Positions 35,718 to 47,216 are shown, numbered from the stretch's first letter. The stretch: 64,000 nucleotides of DNA from Nelumbo lutea (GCA_022828595.1 JAKGHH010000003.1:57215759-57279758), one strand, 5' to 3'. Notes: generated from the sequence alone by a model not told the origin. Made by a program: numbers and translations.

Positions 35718-38700
35718 ATGTGGCAGACTCAAAGGCCTCATCTTTTCCTTGCTCTGCTTCTTCTGTTTCTCCTCACCCTCCCATTGAAGCTCTCTACATC
35801 AACAACTACCGAAGCCCAAGCTCTGGTCAAGTGGAAGAACAGTTTAGCTTCCTCGGATTCCCTCCGTTCTTGGTCCCTCACCAATATCAGAAGCTTCTGC
35901 AATTGGGCAGGCATCGTCTGCAACAAAGCCGGAAGCGTCACCGAGATAAACCTCCCCAGCTCCAGTCTCAACGGGACACTCGACCAACTCAGTTTCGCAT
36001 CGTTATCCAATCTCACCCGCTTTGATCTCAACGGCAACTCTATCAATGGAACAATTCCCTCGGGCATTGCCAACCTCTCTAAGCTTACGTACTTGGACCT
36101 GGGCACCAATTACTTCATTGGTTCCATCCCTCCAGAGATCGGAAGATTGTCGGAGCTGCGGTATTTCACCCTATCTGTAAACAACCTCGAGGGTCCAATC
36201 CCATATCAGATCAGCAATCTCCAAAAGGTATGGTACCTAGACCTCGGAGCTAACTACTTAGAATCCCCCGATTCATCCAAGTTCTCTGCCATGCCCAATC
36301 TCATATATCTAAATCTTTATCTCAACTCACTGAGCTTGGACTTTCCGCCTTGCATACTGAACTGCCGGAACCTGACGTTTCTCGACTTGTCGGTCAACAA
36401 CCTTTCGGGTCCGATACCAGAACTGTTGGTCACTAATCTGCAGAAGATTGAATACCTCAATTTTACTAGTAATTCCTTTCAAGGGCCATTGCCCAAAAAC
36501 CTGCCCAAGCTTGCTCGGCTCAAAGAATTACGTCTGGGTACGAACAGGTTCACCGGTACAATTCCCGCTGGAATCGGTTCTATTTCAGGACTTGAAATTC
36601 TCGAATTACATAACAATTCTCTGGTTGGGGAGATCCCTTCTTCACTGGGCCAACTCAGGATGCTTCGAAAGCTCTATCTGGATGGTAACAGATTGAATTC
36701 TACTATTCCTTTGGAGCTAGGCCTTTGTACTAATCTCGCCTTCCTTGCTATTGCGGTGAACTCTCTCACTGGGTTCCTTCCTCCCTCCCTATCCAAACTG
36801 ACCAAGATATCTGAACTGGGTCTCTCAGACAACTCGCTGTCTGGAGAGATCCACCCTTACTTCATTACAAACTGGACGCAGTTGACCTCTTTGCAACTCC
36901 AGAACAATAACTTCACAGGAAAAATTCCCCCTGAGATCGGTAGATTGACAAATCTCACTGTCCTCTTCCTCTACAATAATCACTTCTCAGGTGTGATACC
37001 CCCAGAGATTGGAAACCTGAAAAACTTGCAGCAACTAGACCTATCGGTGAATGCTCTCACAGGTCCTATACCTCGCACAATTGGAAATCTATCAAAGCTT
37101 GATTTCTTACAGCTTTTCTACAACAATTTGACCGGAACGATTCCTCCAGAGATTGGTAACATGTCATCATTACGGACGCTTGATCTCAACACGAATCAAT
37201 TGCAGGGAGAGGTGCCAGACACCATCTCTCGCCTTGAATATCTTGAGACACTCTCCTTGTTTACCAACAATTTATCGGGTAGCATTCCAAAAGAATTTGG
37301 ACAGCGTAGTAATTTGGCTTATGTTAGCTTTTCCAACAACAGCTTTTCCGGTGAGTTACCGCCGGGGTTATGCAATGGCTTTTCCCTCCAACATTTGACA
37401 ATCAACAGCAACCATTTCACAGGGCCATTACCTGATTGCTTGCGCAATTGCTCACAACTAGTTAGAGTCAGGCTTGAAGGAAACCAGCTCACTGGGAACA
37501 TATCAAAGGCGTTCAGAGTACATCCAAATCTTCTGTACATAGATCTTAGTGGTAATCAGTTGTCTGGTGAGCTCTCCCCTGAATGGGGAGAATGTGCAAA
37601 TCTTACTTATTTTCACATTGATGGAAATAAAATTTCTGGTGAGATTCCAGCCGAGCTTGGGAAGTTAACACAATTAGGGGACCTAAGCCTGTCTTCAAAT
37701 GAACTGAGGGGGCAAATTCCAGCAGAATTAGGATATCTGAACAGGTTATTCAAGCTTAACTTGAGCAACAATCACTTGGCAGGAGTGATCCCTTGGAGCA
37801 TTGGCAATTTAAGTAGGCTACAAGTACTTGACTTGTCGGAAAATGTATTAAATGGCAGTATACCTTCACAGCTTGGAAACTGCACCAACTTGATTAAGCT
37901 GAACTTGAGCAACAATGAGTTAGTGGGTGAAATACCACCAGAGCTGGGGAATTTAAATGCCTTGCAGTCATTTCTAGATCTTAGCCAAAATTCACTCTCA
38001 GGGTCCATCCCTCCAAACCTGGGGAAGCTGGCTGCATTAGAGAATCTCAATATATCCCATAACAACCTCTCTGGCACAATCCCAAAATCATTATCAGACA
38101 TGTCTAGTCTACAATATATTGATCTTTCCTACAACAACTTGACTGGTCCTGTCCCAACTGGTAACATTTTCCTCAAGGCACCTGCTACAGCCTTCACTGG
38201 AAATCCAGGCCTGTGTGGAACTGCACAAGGATTGCACTCTTGCAATACAAGTTCTCCAGGTAGCCATTCCAAGAAGCATTACAAACTCCTCATTTCTATT
38301 ATTGTCCCCATTGTCTGTGTTTTGATTTTAGGGGCTATAGTTATTGGAATGTTAATTCTGAGTAGGAAATCAAGACAGCCAGATGAAGAGATTAGAAGTG
38401 TCAAAAAGGATGAGACTTCTGAGGCATTGATTTGGGAAAGAGAAGGAAGATTCACATTTGGTGATATCATTAGAGCCACAGAGAACTTCAATGAGGAGCA
38501 CTGTATTGGAAAAGGAGGATATGGATCTGTTTACAAAGCAGTGCTTTCAACAGGTCAAATAGTAGCTGTTAAGAGGCTAAATATGTCAGATTCAAGTGAC
38601 ATTCCAGCAATAAATCGACAAAGTTTTGAGAATGAAATCCGTACATTAACAGAAGCTCGGCACCGGAATATAGTTAAGCTGTATGGATTCTGTTCTAGGA

Positions 38701-39405
38701 AGGGAATCATGTATTTGGTGTATGAGTATGTAGAGAGAGGTAGTCTGGGAAAGGTTTTGTATGGGAAAGAAGGGGGGAGTGAATTGGACTGGGTGGCAAG
38801 GGTGAAAATTATCCAAGGGCTTGCCCATGCAATTGCTTATTTGCACCATGATTGTTCTCCTCCTATTGTGCATCGGGACATATCTGTGAATAATGTTTTG
38901 CTTGAGTCAAGCTTTGAAACTCGGCTTTCAGACTTTGGAACAGCTAGATTATTGAGCTCTGATTCATCCAATTGGACTACAGTTGCTGGGTCTTATGGTT
39001 ACATGGCTCCGGGTATGCTATATTTTGTATCCATTTGTTTTCTTATTCATTTCATTATTCTTACCTGTACGAATTGATGTCTCCTGGTTTAGGATAAGAT
39101 ATCATCTAATGGTTTAGTAACACTGGTATTAGAGATGAGGACATAGGCAACTGTTCTTTACAGAGCTAACTGTTTCTATTTGACCTCTTATTTGATATCT
39201 ATTTATCAAATAGTGTGCATTAATAATAGTATTATTATTTCTAACCGGCCTAGCTTTTCAAAATTTTGGTCAGATGATCTCAACCTGGTCTTACCTTACT
39301 TATACCCTCCCTAACTAAGCCTTTTGGTTCTATACTGGAAGCTTAGGACACTCTTCTTGATTTGAGTTTTGGTACATCTGTGGTGCATTAGTGTATAAAT
39401 ATAAT

Positions 39406-39453
<48 letters not shown>

Positions 39454-40724
39454 ATAGGGATAGGGGTGTCAATTGGCTGGTTTAGGGTTGGATCCAATCC
39501 AATCCAAACCTTATCAAACCGGATTTGGATGGTCCATATAATTATTGGATTGGGCCAATCTAAAATAAATTGGTCCATATTCTTATTGGTCTGAATTGGA
39601 CCTAAACCAAATTTCCAATAATCCGATCATGAGGCCAAACTCTTGTCCAATTTGAAACCGGATCACTTTTGTGAAAGTGCTTTTATGAAAGCATTTTTAT
39701 AAAAGTAATTTTATGAAAAGTACTTTTACGAAAGCACTTTTGCAAAAATACTTTTACGAAAGCACTCACAGAAGTGCTTTTATGAAAACCCTTTTACAGA
39801 AGCAGTTTTATAAAAGCACTTTTCAAAAGTACTTTTACACGAAATTACTTTTATGAAAGCACTTTTATGAAAGCACTTTTATGAAAGCACTTTTACGAAA
39901 GCACTTTTATGAAAGCACTTTTACGAAAGCACTTTTATGAAAGCTCTTTTATGAAAGTGCTTTTTCAATGCCAAAAGGGTATATTTTTGTAATTTTCAGA
40001 TTTCTTCATTTTAATATATTTTTGTAATTTTTATATGTTCTGTTTTTTTATATATAATTTTTGATATTTCATTCAGTTTGGATTGGATCCAGTCCAGTCC
40101 ATTTACATTTTAATGGATTGGATTGGATTTGGACTGGATTGGGTCCGGTCCATTTGTAAGTGGACTCACATTGAACTGGATCGGGTTGGACCAAATCCAG
40201 TCCAATTGACACCTCTACTCGCACACACACAAATATACTTACAGATTGCACTCTGAAGTGGCAGGGTAATTACCGAACTATTTACTTAGATCCTTGAATC
40301 TAAGTACTGTTCTGCTGTTTAACAAAGAATTTAAATATGTTTTCTCCATTAAATGGCAGAGCTTGCATTTACAATGAAGGTCACTGAAAAATGTGATGTT
40401 TATAGCTTTGGAGTGGTGTCTTTGGAAGTTATGATGGGAAAGCACCCTGGGGAAATGATTTCTTCTCTGTCATCATCGTCTTCTAGTGATGGTGGCTTGT
40501 TCTTGAAGGACGTCTTGGACCAGAGGCTTCTATCACCCACAGGTCAGTTGGCAGAGGAGGTGGTCTTTGTAGTTAAAATGGCACTGGCATGTACACATGC
40601 CAATCCTGAGTCACGGCCTACAATGCGTTTCGTTGCACAGGAACTGTCAGCTCACACCCAGGCATATCTATCAGAGCCATTTAGAACAATTACAATGAGC
40701 AAACTAACAAACTATCACAAATAG
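35718..40724 (+). CDS. MIK2-like LRR receptor-like kinase, intact, two exons
   Basis: Exons 35718-39012 and 40360-40724 with GT/AG borders give 1219 residues. The ATG at 35718 was chosen because the longer open frame begins at GTG. Layout: signal peptide (about 1-28, rich in Leu), LRRNT with FCNWAGIVC, a long run of plant-type LRRs to about residue 820, transmembrane helix about 857-883, then kinase. Kinase motifs: GKGGYG at about 931, Lys952 in VAVKRL, HRDIS with Asp1054, DFG with Asp1072, and MAPE ending at Glu1099, whose codon is split by the 1347-bp intron. Ser replaces the usual Lys after HRD-x, a pattern I recall for this subfamily. Relatives MIK2 and At1g35710 act at the plasma membrane in peptide sensing, immunity and growth. 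Length exceeds Arabidopsis MIK2 (about 1045 residues) through extra LRRs. Its ligand cannot be read from the sequence. Confidence 0.93.
39408..39454. repeat. Compound (CT)n(CA)n microsatellite in the intron
   Basis: A run of CT dinucleotides passes into CA dinucleotides just before the TIR-bounded element. CACACACACA also follows that element at about 40220, so the element may have inserted within the CA tract. Confidence 0.85.
39461..40217. mobile_element. TIR-bounded non-autonomous element inside the receptor-kinase intron
   Basis: Ends TAGGGGTGTCAATTGG and CCAATTGACACCTCTA are inverted with one mismatch. Sub-terminal DNA is rich in GGATTGGATTGGA as in the element at 23335-23760. The middle is filled by the 14-bp tandem array at 39663-39965. 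No transposase. No clean 8-bp duplication is visible; flanking CA repeats obscure it. It accounts for more than half of the intron. Confidence 0.65.
39663..39965. repeat. 14-bp palindromic tandem array (AAAGCACTTTTATG)
   Basis: Around 20 units, regular at a 14-bp period in 39840-39955 and more degenerate to the left. The core AAAAGCACTTT is the reverse complement of AAAGTGCTTTT, and both orientations occur: AAAGTGCTTTT begins and ends the array while the centre carries AAAGCACTTTT. Transcripts could form many small hairpins. It is spliced out with the intron. Confidence 0.85.
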
Positions 40725-41335
40725 ATCAAGTTAGATAAGGGTCTATGGCCTTTGGATGAATGTATGGAGCTACAGTATAATATCACTGAATGACCTTGTT
40801 TTGTATTTAATTCAAAGCAAAAGAAAGAAAAAAAAAACATGATTTTTCATTCCAGAAATTTTACATTCTGATAGAAGAATATGTTAAAAAGGAGAAACAT
40901 TTTTGTTTTCTTAATTTGGTTTAACTAAAACAGATTTTGATTCACTCAATGTGAGGTGTCTCATCGGGCAAATTGCTGAACCATGTAAATCATGCATCTA
41001 TATTATCATAGCTGACCATGTTTCTATATATATTCACTAACAAATTAAGGTCTATCGAAGTTATCTTACAGAACAGGTAAATTACCTCAGTAGAGAAAGG
41101 GAAACTCAGGCTATTTTTGGCCTACTTCATCAACTGCCTTCAAATAGGGAACATCTGGCATTCTGGCTTGGTTCCTCTCCAGCATGAGTATAGCTTGGGC
41201 TGGGCTTGGTCACCTAGAGCTTACCTTAGGAACTCAAAACTGTTTGAAACCCAGTTAAGAACATCATGCAGCAAAAGTTATAATCTAATCAAATTTGTAA
41301 CATACTAATCAACAACTGTTTCTTTTGCATGTAAA
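40725..41335. other. 3' flank of the receptor-kinase gene
   Basis: AT-rich sequence after the TAG at 40722-40724, expected to contain the 3' UTR. No separate gene recognised. Confidence 0.5.
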
Positions 41336-41339
41336 ATAT

Positions 41340-42250
41340 CTCTCTCAAGGAAGAAACTGTGGTTCCAGTGGGTAGATACATTCAACACAAGCATTTCCCA
41401 ATTAATTATGTAGGAGCCTTTGTTTATAAAAGCAATTATCTCTTGACAAAGATTTGTGGAAAAGTGGCAGGTTGGAAGTTTGCATCGATTTGAAGGGGAG
41501 ATAAAACCACTGGAATTAAGAATGTTATTCCTAATACAATGCTGCCTATCTTGTTATTAACTTGCTTGAGGGGATTTTGTGGAATTTTTACTGGGGTGAT
41601 AATAATAGTCCCCAAAAACTCTTGCTGGCTGTAAATAATTGCAAAGTGAAGGTTCTGAGGCAAGGAATATCAGGGAACTAAATATGCCAAATATAAGAAA
41701 TTGAAACTTGTCGAGAGGGAATTGGATAGTTTTCTAACTGGTAATCAACGGAAAGGTGTTTGGTATTACTCTTGAAAACTCTTTGATGGGTATCAGGAAA
41801 TGAATCCTTAGCTTTTTGTTACTGATTTTTATTAATTTTTTGTTCAATAAATGGCTTGGGAATTGCTTATTTCTGATTTGGTTGGAAGTTTTTACAGTAT
41901 TATTCATATAGAACCCCAAATATCTGTTTTAGACAGTCAAGGCAACTTAGGTTTGAAATAAATGGACTAGGCTACTGAAACTACAGATGTCAGATGGGCA
42001 ACGAAAACTCAGGTATGAAGGCCACATATAGAAAGATAAACTAGTTTGGAAGAAAAATCCAGGATTGTTTACTGCAAAATCTGTTCTGCAGGTTTGGTGG
42101 CAAAGAGTTAATTTGTTACTAGGTTTAAAATAATTTGGCATAAAAGTTTGTCACATGATAAGATGGCATATTTCCTGCAGTGAGTAATCAGAGATTGAAG
42201 TCCAAGTAAAAATATAAGTCCAGGGTCTTGATGAAATCCTTCTCCCACTA
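41340..42250 (+). mobile_element. L1-type LINE relic (RT C-terminus and zf-RVT region)
   Basis: Broken frames show KICGKVAGWKFASI, NFYWGDNNSPQKLLL, then DKLVWKKNPG-LFTAKSV and IWHKSLSHDKMAYFLQ-like phrases. Together these resemble the end of plant L1 reverse transcriptases and the following zf-RVT domain. Stops and shifts are dense, so this is an old fragment. No poly(A) tail is identified. Confidence 0.5.
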
Positions 42251-42351
42251 ACAGATCATTTGAAACTCGGTTAGGGCCCATTTTTTTCTTTTTTATTTTT
42301 TGTATTTTGAGAGGGGGGAAAGTTGGTCAATGGGATTTTAGTTCCCTTTAA

Positions 42352-42516
42352 CCAAGATATTCATGTTCTTTTTTCAGATTTATGTGGGGTCTATGGAAAA
42401 TTTATTTTCCTAGGTTGTGATACCTATCTCCCATGTGGGTAGGGTTTCCATTGACCAAGATACTCATGTTCCTTTTTCAGATTTATGTGGGGTCCATGGA
42501 AAATTTATTTTCCATA
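42352..42516. repeat. 62-bp direct repeat, 101 bp apart
   Basis: ACCAAGATATTCATGTTC up to ATTTATTTTCC at 42352-42413 recurs at 42454-42516 with a few substitutions. Function unknown; perhaps part of an unrecognised LTR or a local duplication. Confidence 0.7.
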
Positions 42517-42711
42517 GGTATCACTTGGGTAAGTGTTACATATCTCATAGGTGGGTAAGTAATTTTCCCACTTGGGGGAAAATTGCCAATACTTGGATGG
42601 GACAAAATTGCACCTTTTAATAATGGTTTTTTATGGCTAAAATGGTCATTGTTTTATTTACCTAGGATATAAAAGAACATGGTAAATGCATTTACCTAGG
42701 AAATCCTAGGT

Positions 42712-43692
42712 AAGTGTTTAAACCTCCTTGGACAAATAGAAAAAAGAGAAAAGGAAAATTATGAGTGTCTAAGATGTCGACCCCTACTCCAAAGTGCCAC
42801 TTATATATTAAGGTGAATGCATAATTACAAGAATGCCCATGTGGGGCAAAGAGAGAAACAAAAGGAAAACATATAAACATAAAACAATGAACTACACAAA
42901 AGGGTCTATCCTAATAAAGTACATTAAGTCTCAGAGTATCCACACTCCCCCTCAAATTGATGCTTAGACAAGCATTAGTTTGCCTACAAGAAAGAAATGT
43001 TGAGCTCTAGTCATGGCCTTAGTGAAGATATCAGCAATTTGCATCTCCGAAACCACATGGGATAGAGAGATGGATTCAACAATGAAAAAATCTCTAATTA
43101 AATGACAATCCACCTCAATGTGCTTAGTCCTCTCATGGAAGATAAGATTAGATACAATCTTGATAGCACTAGTATTTTTACATTAAGTGGAGTAGGTGTA
43201 GGACGTGGACTACCAAAATCTACAAATAGAGATTTTAGATCTATGAGTGACAGGGCAACCAACCCAATCAACATCTACATATGATCTCAATTGAATGGAA
43301 GAGGAGGAAGAGAAGAACATCCCCTAAGAAATTGTGTCTTTGACAAAACGAATAATGCAATGGAAAAAAAAATTATAACTGGCGAGGAGTAGAGACAAAC
43401 TGACTAATAAATTAAACATGTGAAATATCAGGACGAGTCATGGTGAAATAGATGAAAAACCCTACAAGTTGGAAATATAGGGTAGCATCAAGAATCATCT
43501 AACCGTTAGATTTAGATAATTTAACATTCAGATCTAGAAATGTATCAACTTGTTTCTCATCATTGAGACCAGCAAGTTTGACAAGAATGGAAGCATATTT
43601 CTACTAGCAAACAAAGTATCCCCGATTACTATGATGAACTTCCAAGCCTAAAAAATAGGTTAGAGGGCCCAAGTCCTTCATGTTAAAGAAAT
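42712..43692 (-). mobile_element. Copia relic B, 3' part (RT end, RNase H, polypurine tract, LTR)
   Basis: On the minus strand a relic copia frame contains NMKDLGPL (just left of the gypsy insertion) and continues into RNase H-like HSIEIRSYVDVDW near 43290. GCATCAATTTGAGGGGGAGT at 42945-42964 is a typical copia polypurine tract, followed by a 3' LTR beginning TGTGGATACTC at 42944. The far LTR edge near 42712 is a guess. The relic continues at 53751. Confidence 0.75.
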
Positions 43693-44606
43693 TGATGAAG
43701 CGCGATCCGGCCGGTCTTAGCTGTCAACGACCTTGCTTCTGAACTGAATAGCAGGGAACCTGAAACGGAGGAGATGAGGAAGCTCCGGGGGGAACTCGGT
43801 GTAACGGCTCCGAAGCTTAAGTTAGAATCCTTCAAAAGCAAGATAAAACCAGATAGCGCAAAGTTTTTGCATACCTTCTTTGTTGGGGGCAGGGGACTCT
43901 TATAATCACTTCGCGCACTCGCTCCGAGGTCCTTGTCAGGTCGGGTATGATTACCCTTGCATTTGTCAATTCGGGCGTTGTCCTTTCTGCTGGGACAGAA
44001 CCGTCACTGCCTAATCGTCTCTCTAAGTGGAGATGGCGGTGTCAGTGGCAGTGGCAGGTGGCCGTTTAGAGTGTGGCCGCCAAGCGTCAGATCCCAAGTC
44101 AGTCAGGTGCGGCGCCCTCGGGCATGGACTTCCTCAGTGTCAGGCATGGTATGACTTGTTTGGTTTTGGTGCCCAGAAGGTGATGCGGAGTGGTGAGCGA
44201 GGCGAAGTCTTGAGTTCAGAGGTATCTATATGACAAGTCAGTTCGGCGAGGTGTATCCCAAACTGTTACAAGGCAGGCCAGTTCGACGAGGTATATCCCG
44301 AGCTGTTACAAGGTTGACCAGTTCGGCGAGGTATATCCCAAACTGTTACAAGGTTGGCCAGTTCGGCGAGGTATATCCCGAATTGTTACAAGGTTGGCCA
44401 GTTTGGCGAGGTATATCCCGAACTGAAGGTATGCCAGTTCGGATTACTTTCTGGTTTCGGGCCGAGGGTGAGTTTGGGCCCCTAGTAGGGAGTTCGGTCC
44501 GCTGGTGTCCCCTTGGTGTTCACGCCTTAGACTTGCTTTTTTGCCGAGCTGTTGTTTTTGCCACGTGTCACATAACTGTGAGGTCGGGCCAAATCTTCCT
44601 TCATCA
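43693..44606 (-). repeat. 3' LTR of the Tat-like gypsy element
   Basis: It is 914 bp. On the minus strand it begins at 44606. A TATA-like TTATAAGA is found on the minus strand near 43905-43915. U3 contains the 40-bp tandem repeats. It is strongly similar to 52846-53750, with scattered substitutions and a few small indels. Confidence 0.93.
44239..44430. repeat. Five 40-bp dyad repeats in the 3' LTR
   Basis: Unit consensus CAGTTCGGCGAGGTATATCC then CGAACTGTTACAAGGTTGGC, nearly five copies. Each unit carries inverted arms CAGTTCGG and CCGAACTG around an 11-bp spacer; the arms are perfect in the consensus, with single changes in some copies. Located in U3, where such repeats often act as enhancers; that role is inference. 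Confidence 0.9.
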
Positions 44607-45055
44607 ATTGCCCCCTACTCCTCGTGCCAAGGGTCTTGCCCTAGTGCGGGGAGTTTCACGAGGTGGTAGGTGGATTTGTCCCGTCCTTCGAATCTTGACT
44701 GCGCGAGTTGCTTTTGCCAGGGTTCTTCGGTTTCCGAGAAGGCGGGGAACGTGCCTACTAATAAATGTTGATGGTTGTGACAGTGTGCGTTTTAAATTTC
44801 AAAAATTCGTGTCGCTGGGACGTGATAGCGGGTCATTCAAACTTGAAAAAAGCGTGCCACTGCTGTACGTGCGCGGGCGGCTGTCAGGGAGACGTGTCGG
44901 CGCGACATTGGTTTCAAGAAGGCGTGCGCTGACGTTTCACTCTTTTCGGAAAGACGTGCGCCAATCACATCTCGATCTCATGGGACATGCGGTCAGCGCA
45001 AATGTGGGCCGTCGGATCGTCTTTGATCTGCACGATCGGTTCTTGGTACTGTAGC

Positions 45056-45063
45056 TATAAATA
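45056..45063 (+). promoter_or_regulatory. TATA box of the antisense gene in the gypsy element
   Basis: CTATAAATAG is a near-consensus plant TATA box on the plus strand, 187 bp before the ATG at 45243 and opposite to the direction of gag-pol. Nothing in the sense programme of the element needs a plus-strand promoter here, so it probably serves the antisense frame. Confidence 0.65.
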
Positions 45064-45242
45064 GTGGGGGACCCCAGTTGATTTGCCACTTCTGCGGTTT
45101 GCCTACTGAGCTCGCATCCAACTTTTCAGCTCGCGTCTAGGCTGGTTACATAGCCCCCAAGGTTTTATGGCTTGTTCCCGTCTCCGGAGCCTTCAAAACT
45201 TTCTTCCGGTGAGTACCTTCCGGAATCCACCTCTTTTCTTCA

Positions 45243-47216
45243 ATGTCTAGCTTTGTTAGCTCAGACGACTCTTCAAGTAGGATTGACGTAGGTTCTACAA
45301 ACCGAGCCGTATCCCCCGACTGCCTCAGTGATCCTGAGGTGGAACTCGGGGACTATGAACCAGTAGGCCGAGCCGCTTCGGGCAGTTTGGCGTCTACCTC
45401 TCGCCGAGGTCGGATGCTAGACAGGTTTGGTCCATCGATCATGACGCCTGAGGGGCTTCAATCTATACTTATGTCTTACAATCTTCCTGGGGGGTATACA
45501 TATTTTATTCCTTCGGGTAGCTTTCCTTGGGAACACGGTCCTGATGAGATCGTGATTTTTCGAGAGCAGCTCGCTGTGGGGTTGCGACTTCCTTTCCACC
45601 CCCTTCTCGTCGAAGTCATAAACCACTTCGGTGTCACCATTGGCCAACTTCATCCGAACTTTATTCGGAACCTGGTGGGGATAGTTTCCCTTTTTTGCGA
45701 GCAGAATTTCCCCTTAGACTTAGAGATATTCTCTTCCATCTTGATGCTCAAGAGATAGGCGGGTTCTCTTCCTGGGGGAAGACGGGTGTATTACCTTTCT
45801 CCTCGCCTGGGCTTCAAGCTTCTGCACGATCTTCCTAATAAGGTCCCAGCGTGGAAGCGAGACTACTTCGGTGTGCGAAGTGCACAAGGATGACCCTTTC
45901 AGACCGGGTGGGGTGAGGCCACTCCTAATTCAGGTGTTACTCTCGATAAAGAGACGGTGAAGGGCCTCCGACAATGGGAACGACAAGGTTTAAAGTGTCA
46001 TCACTACTTAACGGAGGCCAAGCTTATTGCGGCCGGCCTGAGTTCGGGTAGGTTTCTAGTTATGCGGTTTCTTGCTTTGTTCCTTCATTTTTTCTGATGT
46101 CGAACTCGTTTCTGCAGGTGTGATGGACGCAGAGAGAACTCGTGGGGGGCATCTGTTCCAAGGTATGAAGAGGAGGAAGCGGGTCGCCAAGCGAACTCGT
46201 ACCGAGCTGCCCCCGGATGAGGAGCCTCAAGTTCCAGACCACACGCTGGAGGATCTGCCCAGGGAGCCCGAGGTGACTCCACCGATGCATGAAGCTGCCG
46301 GGGTGCCTTACGCTGAGACCACTTATACGAGCGCTCCTGCATACTCAAGTGCTCCTGCTCACTCTGGGTCCGCTCATACGCGGGCTGGGCCCTCGGGTTC
46401 GGGAGCTCAAGGGGAGTTCAGGAGCGTGTTGACGCCGAACTACGCTCTTCAAAAGAGTAGGGAGGCTACTTTCCCTGAGGAGATCACGACGTGGACCGAT
46501 CTTCCTTTGAATCAGGTCGCCTGCCGCGCCGTAACACATGCTATGGTGGTAAGTCAGATTCCGTCTGCCTTTTTCATTTTCTGTCGCTTTTGCTGTTATT
46601 GCTCACTTGTTTCTTTTGGTTGGTGAATTCTTCAATTCATGCCATAGCAACACAAGTGGAGAGGAGATCGCGACAGACGCAAGCTGCTGAGGCTGCCGCC
46701 CATGTTGTTGAAGACGCTTTCCGTGCTGCAGAGGCAAATACCCGAGCTGCTGAGGCGGCCGCTTATGCTGCCGAAGGGGCTGCTCGCGTCGCAATGGCCA
46801 AGCAGGCAAGGTCTCAGCGTGACGTCGAGGCCATGGGGGTAGTTGTCAAGCACATGGCGGGCTTGAAGTTGGATTTGCAGCATCAAGTCGAATATCTTTA
46901 GGAGGACATTAGGGAGAAAACACAGATTTTTTCCCAAGGCATTGAAGACGCCAAGAAGAAGGCCATTGAAGACTACATTTCCTCTTCGCGTTTTGACGAT
47001 CTGATGGTGGATTCTTACAGAAGGGGGTTCAAACTGAGCAGCTGGATGATCCGGAACATGTACCCCGACCTCGATGTTAGTGCCATATCCACTTCGCGTA
47101 TAACTCAGGAGATGGCCAATGCTGCCGATGGCGAGCCGGACTCTGAAGGAGAGGCAGGGCCTTCGGGTGTTGTTGAAGTGCCTTTTGATGGCGAAGAAGT
47201 AGTTCCGAGCATGTAA
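45243..47216 (+). pseudogene. Antisense ORF of the Tat element (putative gypsy-type transposon domain)
   Basis: Exon 1 (45243-46047) contains ILMSYNLPGGYTYFIPSG, EQLAVGLRLPFHPLLVEVIN and HPNFIRNLVGIVSLF, matching in style the domain I know as putative gypsy-type transposon (Pfam Transposase_28), found in plant retroelement antisense frames. A GT/AG intron is proposed at 46048-46117; exon 2 codes a Pro/Ser-rich segment with a basic RRKRVAKRTR. A second intron, donor GTAAGT at 46549 and acceptor near 46647, does not keep frame in this copy. The last part is an Ala-rich coiled coil (AAEAAAYAAEGAARVAMA) and an acidic tail ending at 47216. Stops at 45758, about 45890 and 46901 each fit one transition from Gln or Trp codons. 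The 3' end converges with pol. Function is unknown even in the family. Confidence 0.75.

Noticed and set aside
39330..39594. Frames on both strands across the intronic CT/CA repeat
   Set aside because: Dinucleotide repeats encode Arg-Glu or Thr-His runs; located in the intron between two conserved kinase exons.
44230..45054. A 274-aa plus-strand open frame in and beside the gypsy LTR
   Set aside because: Most of it is a translation of the 40-bp tandem repeat (a multiple that keeps changing frame register) and the flanking LTR; the twin frame at 53100-53474 is broken differently. It ends before the antisense gene's TATA box.
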